Positions 1 through 6,100 of a stretch of DNA of 8,299 nucleotides are shown here, piece by piece. Position numbers and translations under genes: made by a program. The notes below the pieces were generated by a model. It was not told the origin of the DNA, ran no database searches, and saw only the letters and a program-made list of their open reading frames with translations. Each line of letters begins with the position of its first letter. Position 1 is the stretch's first letter. This stretch comes from Deltaproteobacteria bacterium (GTDB lineage: Bacteria; Bdellovibrionota_B; Oligoflexia; Oligoflexales; Bog-1112), in assembly GCA_003136475.1 (NCBI GenBank), contig PLEQ01000250.1, forward strand, positions 4,613 through 12,911. The letters run 5' to 3'.

Positions 1-90
1 ATACCGGCAAGCGTCTAAATTCAAAGCCCTAAGACCTTAAGTTCCTACAAATCCTACCGAAAATAGACTTGATCGCTTGCACTATCAAAA
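1..90. other. Upstream region, possible tail of a preceding gene
   Basis: Frame 2 is open from base 2 to a TAA at 38-40 (YRQASKFKALRP) and could be the end of an upstream + strand gene, but 12 codons are too few to decide. Bases 41-90 are AT-rich with no convincing promoter, terminator hairpin or Shine-Dalgarno sequence. If the frame-2 tail is real, the spacing of 50-62 bases to the next start would suit either an operon or a short promoter region. Confidence 0.3.
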
Positions 91-102
91 ATGGTAAATC
101 TC

Positions 103-159
103 ATGAAACAAAATCTTAGCTTAGCCATCGCTTTTTGGATTTTTTTTTCAATTTCCTGT
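103..159 (+). other. Lipoprotein-type signal peptide (residues 1-19)
   Basis: The N-terminus reads MKQNLSLAIAFWIFFSISC. It has a short basic n-region (Lys2), a hydrophobic stretch of about 14 residues and a cysteine at position 19. The mature part then turns polar at once (QKENSDSH). This is the layout of a signal peptidase II substrate. The lipobox is imperfect: Ser at -3, where Leu is usual, Ile at -2 and Ser at -1; such loose boxes are tolerated in several phyla. The residue after Cys is Gln, not Asp, so the enterobacterial Lol rule would predict outer-membrane sorting, if that rule applies here. The hydrophobic stretch is short for a stable membrane anchor, which favours a cleaved signal. 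Confidence 0.72.
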
Positions 160-3100
160 CAGAAAGAAAATTCTGATTCACACGCTTCTAACACTCTCTC
201 CGATGCTATCCTTTCTTCTCAAACGGCAGCCCATACCAAACTTAGAGAACTCGTCGAGGAACTCGCGGCTAAACATAGCGAGAACACGGAGGAGTACTAC
301 AATCTGCTCATGACAAACTTTCTAAATAGTCCCGGCATCGAGCCTTTTACCGATAAAAATACCGAAACGAAAGCCATCGATTCTCTCTTTCTCCACATTC
401 TCGGCGACCTCTTTGGCAACGGCTCCAAGCTCGAAGGCAACAATTCACAAAACACGATGCAGTACAGACTCAAACAGCTCGAGCGTCTTATCGCGCAGAT
501 CCCCCACCATTTCTGTCCTGCAAAAATCGATATCTGCCCAAGCCCTGTAGATAAAGACCATCCCACCCTTGCAGAGACCATCCAGCTCGACTGCTTCTAT
601 TTGCGCGAATTAGCAGAAAAACTGCGCCTAGCTTTGAGCCTTGATCTAGCTAAAACAATAGGGCTCGCAGCACTAAGCCATGAGTTAAAGAATGCCATCG
701 ATACCTTGCAAGCAGAAGGCAAATTCTTTTTTCCCGGCGGCTGGCCCCAACACGCAGTGATTTATGAAATCATTAAAGAAGAGGGGAATTTTTTTACTTT
801 TAGAATTTATAATACTGGCGATGGCATTCAATATCATAGCTCTCTTCAGACCGGTGGCTTAGAGCTCACTCTTCCTTACTACGATATTAAGCACATTACT
901 GAAGAAAATCTTCTTAACCCAACTACGCTGAATGCCATCATAGCTCTTAAAGGCGATCAAAGCACACCGGCCATGACGGCAGTCGACTTCTACGAATATC
1001 TCGTCAGAGAATTTCATGGCACCGTCGAAAATAAAGCACCCGAAGAACATTATATTGAAGCCCAAAAAAGCGGTACGTGTTCCTACTATTCTCTCAGTGC
1101 CGCCTTTGGTCACAATCTTGGCGATGATCATCGCGCGGGCTGGTTTGAATATGCTGGGCAATTCAAATCCTTAGTCGACTACGTCAACAGTCAAAACTGC
1201 ATTCTTCCGCAAGTCAAAAAGACAGCTTTTTTAGCCGATTGTCCTATTCAATTTTCTAGATTGACGCGCGATGAAAAAGCTCGGAACCTGCTCAGGAAAT
1301 CCTTACAAGTCTTTGCCGAATATACGAATCGAGCCCATGACAAGAAAATCATGAGTCATCCGCTGCTGAATTTAGCCCACGCTACGATTTCCAAAATTCG
1401 TAATATGCTCGATAACATAGATAGCTACCTAGCACGCGAACGGGTACATAACTCCTCGAAAGCGCCAATCTCGGAGTACACACCACTCTCCAGTAATTTC
1501 ACAAAGATCGCGTTCAAAGACACCCTTGAATCAGGGTCCCTTCCAGATTTTTCGAGTGAAAATCGTGATGCCCTTGATTTGAATTTGACCCTGTGGGAGC
1601 CCAGTGCCAGCACTCTCAACTCAGACCTAGAAAGCTACTCCGCTCAAATACGCCAGGCGAATGATGCCAGAAAAGCCTTTCTAGATAGTCGTTTTGCGCT
1701 GATGAACATCGCGCGTAAAATTCCCTTAGATGACGGCTTTTGGCAGAACTACCGCAATATCCACAAGGACCATTTAGAGAAGTCTGTTCACGAAATCCTA
1801 AAATCTCTCGCAATCTTGGCTATTGAACAGCTGCGCTCGATATACTCACGCTCAAGCTCGTACCCACAGTTTGAAGACAAGAAAGCGCTTTCAGACATTT
1901 TACCAATGATAAAACTGCAGACGATCGCAAGTTATCTCGTGCATACTTTTAGTAAAGATCTAAAAGTTAGCTACCCCAGCTTATACTCAGAGCCCATTGG
2001 CGAACTGCTATATGGCGAAGAATCGCAGTCTGCTCTCGAAGATCCGGAATGGGTTGAACAAGTGCAAATGCTTCGCAAGTACTGGCACCTCTATAAGACA
2101 GACGAAGCCTTCATCTCGCTTAGTCCATCGCAACAACTTTACGACAATAGAAGCTATGATTATCGTAATGGCTTCAGTAGACCCAAATGGGGGTTCAAAG
2201 AAGCTGAGATGCACACGGCAGGACCGGAGATAAAATGGGCAACGGATTGGCTCGCCTCAAACGAAGGTCAGAAAAGACTCTCAAAAATCTTAGGTGAATT
2301 AAAAATTAAAGATGATCAAAATTCTAAAGATTCCTTATTAAATTGGCAAACGCTGCTGAAAGATTTGCCGGCTTCTAAAGGACTCTATATATTAAGCGAA
2401 GAATATAGATGTTATTCTTGCAATGTTCATAAAAAAAGCGATGACCCTATACAGCGAGCTGTTCTGCCGGAAAGCTTTTTTTCTCTAAGAGAAATCAGCT
2501 ATGCATTAACTCTTCTATCTTTTGACCTTGATATTTGGGTCAGACGTCAAGAAAAAGAGCTTACATATGGAAAAATTGTAAATTGGAATGATATGTCATC
2601 TGATTTTTTCAAGCCATTTGTGACCTACCATGCTTGGGCAACAAACGATCTCCATCGTATGGGCTATCGTGGCTACGGTCTAGATATTCATTTACTTAAT
2701 AGTCAGTTCGGCTTCCTCCCAGACAACCAATTTCAAAATACGCAAAATACCATCAATTCCGACCCAACGGAAGCAGCTTTAGAAGAAAAAACTGGCTTGT
2801 CACCCAATGCTATTGCTGTCAAAAAAGATTTGAATTCAACACTCAGCACCGAGGCCAGCCGAGAAATTCTAGTTCTCAGCAGCGAGAAAAAATTACAAGT
2901 CCAGCAGACATTGAACTATTTCAAAGCCCGGCCCAACTTGCTTTTAAGGTCCAACTATCGTGAACTTCTGAAAAAACGTCTCTTGGAGCCTGCACTGCTA
3001 GAAGAAGAAATACAAACATCAGGGACACTCGCGAAGAGTTTTGTCAGCACGCTCATTCAATTCTGTCGCGACAATTATACTTTTTATAGAAAACAAGATC

Positions 3101-6100
3101 TCTTTGAACCTATGGTTTTCTTTCTTCAGCTCAACCAGCTTTTGAAAGATCGGGTTAGCTACCTTCAGACCAAGCATCCTCTTTTAAATCTTCCGACGGA
3201 CTTTCTAAATTCCAGAGCGGAACTCATTAAACTCTTTGCTGACAAGTCCTACAATACGATGGAAAGAAGCATCTTAGCGCGTGATCTTGCGTTGACTTTT
3301 AAAACGCAGAACCATTTAACGCAAGAGGAAGCTGTGACTCTGGTCACGGCAAGTATTTTTCACAATAGAAATCCTCTAAACGAAAACCATGCCAGCCCAG
3401 GGATTCCCCTCAATCTCCGCCCTGGAGCCCATCAGGAATACGAATTTTTGATTAAAAACATTCTACGCAGCAAAAAGTACGAGCTCAAAGGCATTTATGC
3501 GGCACATAAAGACAGCTTTTTGAACGCTATCTGTGCCCAATTTCTCGCTAAGGAAAAAATCACATGGCAACTCGAGACAAGTCACTTTCCTCAGTTTCTT
3601 GGAAAAACCAGCGAAAACACTCCTATATTTTTAGATTTGCTCTTTGGCGAGCTCCGCATTGGTGGCGAACATACTAGCTTGGCTGATGATATTACTAACA
3701 GCGCAAGCTATAAAAAAATATTTGGTGACCACTCTGTTCCCGACGCCCAGATGACCAAACCTGGCGTTTTCTCTTTAAAAGATCGTAATAACACTCAGTA
3801 TTTGATTTTCCAAAAAGATAATAAGTCACTCGTCTTTCAGAAATTCCTCGACGGTCAATGGTACCAATATTTGGAAGCTCCCTCGATTGCCTCTCGCATC
3901 GACTACAAGTATCTCACGAACCCAAATTTCACACATTGGTTTGCAACAAATGATAAAAAACACATCCAGATCTTTGACGACAAAGAGGCGAAACCTGCTT
4001 ACCTCATAAATCTGGCTAAGCCCGCTGACGAAAGCCAAGAATACACTGTTGAATCGCTAGTCCATTTAAAAAATCACTCTCAGCTTGTGGATATTTACAA
4101 GCAGGCAAACCCCTTTAGCTTCTTGACAGCCGTGGAAGACTTAGAATTTGTGGGAGTATGGGCAGACGCCAGCCATTACCTATCGGCGGAACTGCCGAGA
4201 CTGAATCTCTCATTTAAGATCACAAAGGACTCTAATACACTGCAATTCATCTCTAATGAATATCCCAATTGCCGCATTGCCGATAATCAGCACCTTCCCT
4301 ACTTGGGAGACATGAACCATTACTTAGTATTGGACTGCAAAAAGAGTGATGGGATCGTTATCTTTGCTGATCAGTTACCAGAAGCCAATAAAAACCAAGA
4401 GGATTCTGAGGATTCCGAGTTTTCCTCGCAAACGCATAGCCCGGCTGGCGGAGATAGTTTAAGTACCTTCATTCGACCCGATCGCAAGAAAGAGGGTCAA
4501 AAAGTTGGCATTTTCACCTACAAAGTGAAAGCTCCGCGGTCCCCGATCCTTGCGAATGACTCTGAGGGCATGGCCTTTCTTGCCTTGACCTTAGCTTGGA
4601 AAAATCGCTACGAAGAGGCTTTTGCCCTTTTGAAAAACCTAAACTTCGAAACGAAGCTTGGCGCCTTTAAACCACGTCTACTCAGAATTCTTTTTGACTT
4701 AGCCCGTCTTGACCAACGCAACGGGGATCAGGACCCTCGAGCGCAAGCCGTCCGCTTATTTTCTTGGCTGATGATTTACGACAATCTTGAATTATTCGCC
4801 GAAAATAGAGCTCAGCTTTATAGAGAAAGCAATCTTGATCCAAAAGAAAAAGAAGTTCTTTCCTTATTTTTCCCAAAAAAAACCGATGAATACCTAAAAA
4901 ACGACAAAGAAAAAGATCCTCAAAAAATGTTAGAGGAGCTTTACCTGGATTACTTACAAAACCAAAATTATCGCCACCAAGAGTGGTTGAAGCCTGAAGA
5001 TGAACTCGTAGTCGCTAATCGGATTTCTAATCATAAAAGGGTTCGCCAGAGAATTGAGGAGCTCAAAAAAGACATAAAAAATACTCTATTCATCCATCCA
5101 AAAAAAGTATGGACCCACACATTAGCTAGCGTTCAGGAATTTATAGCTGGCATTGGCTTCGAGACTTATTCTTATAAAATGCGCGAAAGCATCGAAGGCA
5201 CTATTTTAAGAGCTAAGCTAAAAGAGAATTTTCTCATTCACTATAAAATAGCCAAAAACCAGGCTAGTGCGTTGGAGAAGCAGACTTGGCTGAACCAGTA
5301 TAGCGGGTCTTCTCAAAACGAGGATTCGATTTCTACCATAGTCAGAATATTTCAACTCATGCAGAGCAATTCCGACGATCGCGATTATGCGATTGTTCTC
5401 GAAACAGTGGCCCTCTTTCCAGCAGCATTCCCGGATGCTAGAGAATTGCAAGAGCCTTTCTTGAATTATAAAGGAGGCATCAAATACAACGACACTTTTC
5501 TAAACAAATTTAGAGCGGATTATTTAACAAAAACTGCAAGTCTGCACAATCCGCTTCAGATTGACTACGGCAATTTACCGAATCCAATGTCGAAAACACA
5601 AGTAAAAGACCAAAATCGCATACAAAAATGCTTGAAATCGACAAACCCCAACGCGTTTCTAAGCTCGGTAGCCAATGTCAGCGAGTGTTTCAGCCAACAC
5701 GAATCTTCGACTGTCGACGCTGAATCTGCGCGAATACTCAAGAGCCTTTATAGCGTTCAGCTTAAAGATACGATGGCGCAAAATTTTTTTGCAGAACTCA
5801 AGGTAAAATTCGAAACCTACGCCAAGAGTGAGAAAAATATCGAATTCTCTCTGCAAGATGGTGATTATGAAAAGCTGCTGCAAGTCATCAAAGACATCAA
5901 ACGTGAGCAAGAAATTTTGAGTTTTGACCTCCAGAACCGCGAGTCCTTGCTGAGTTTTGCGGCCAATCCGCCAATAAAAAACAAGGTCCGAAATCAAAAG
6001 AAAAACCTGGCTTATATTGCTCAAAAAGCCAAGCCCGTCGAATTAGAGGAATTGATCTTACTCTTTTTAAAAGGCGATGCTGACGCTTATCGCGAGAGAA

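Noticed and set aside
7..80. Inverted repeat GCAAGCG (7-13) and CGCTTGC (74-80)
   Set aside because: Seven perfect bases separated by 60 bases can easily occur by chance in a region this size, and the loop is too long for a terminator.
41..90. Promoter with -10 TAGACT (64-69)
   Set aside because: The -10 matches only 4 of 6 consensus bases, and no -35 box at 16-17 base spacing matches more than 3 of 6.
1997..2233. 78-codon + strand open frame in another frame
   Set aside because: It is nested in the large gene, with no ribosome-binding site and no recognisable product.
2410..2430. CYSCNVH (residues 770-776) as a heme c or zinc site
   Set aside because: The heme c motif needs His directly after the second Cys (CxxCH), which is not the case here, and no second Cys/His pair lies nearby to complete a zinc site.
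4561..4640. A TPR repeat domain
   Set aside because: Only one hairpin fits the pattern; without tandem copies a repeat domain cannot be claimed.
5659..6024. 121-codon open frame on the minus strand
   Set aside because: It lies wholly inside the intact large + strand gene, has no recognisable motif or plausible start context, and its product looks like an antisense shadow.
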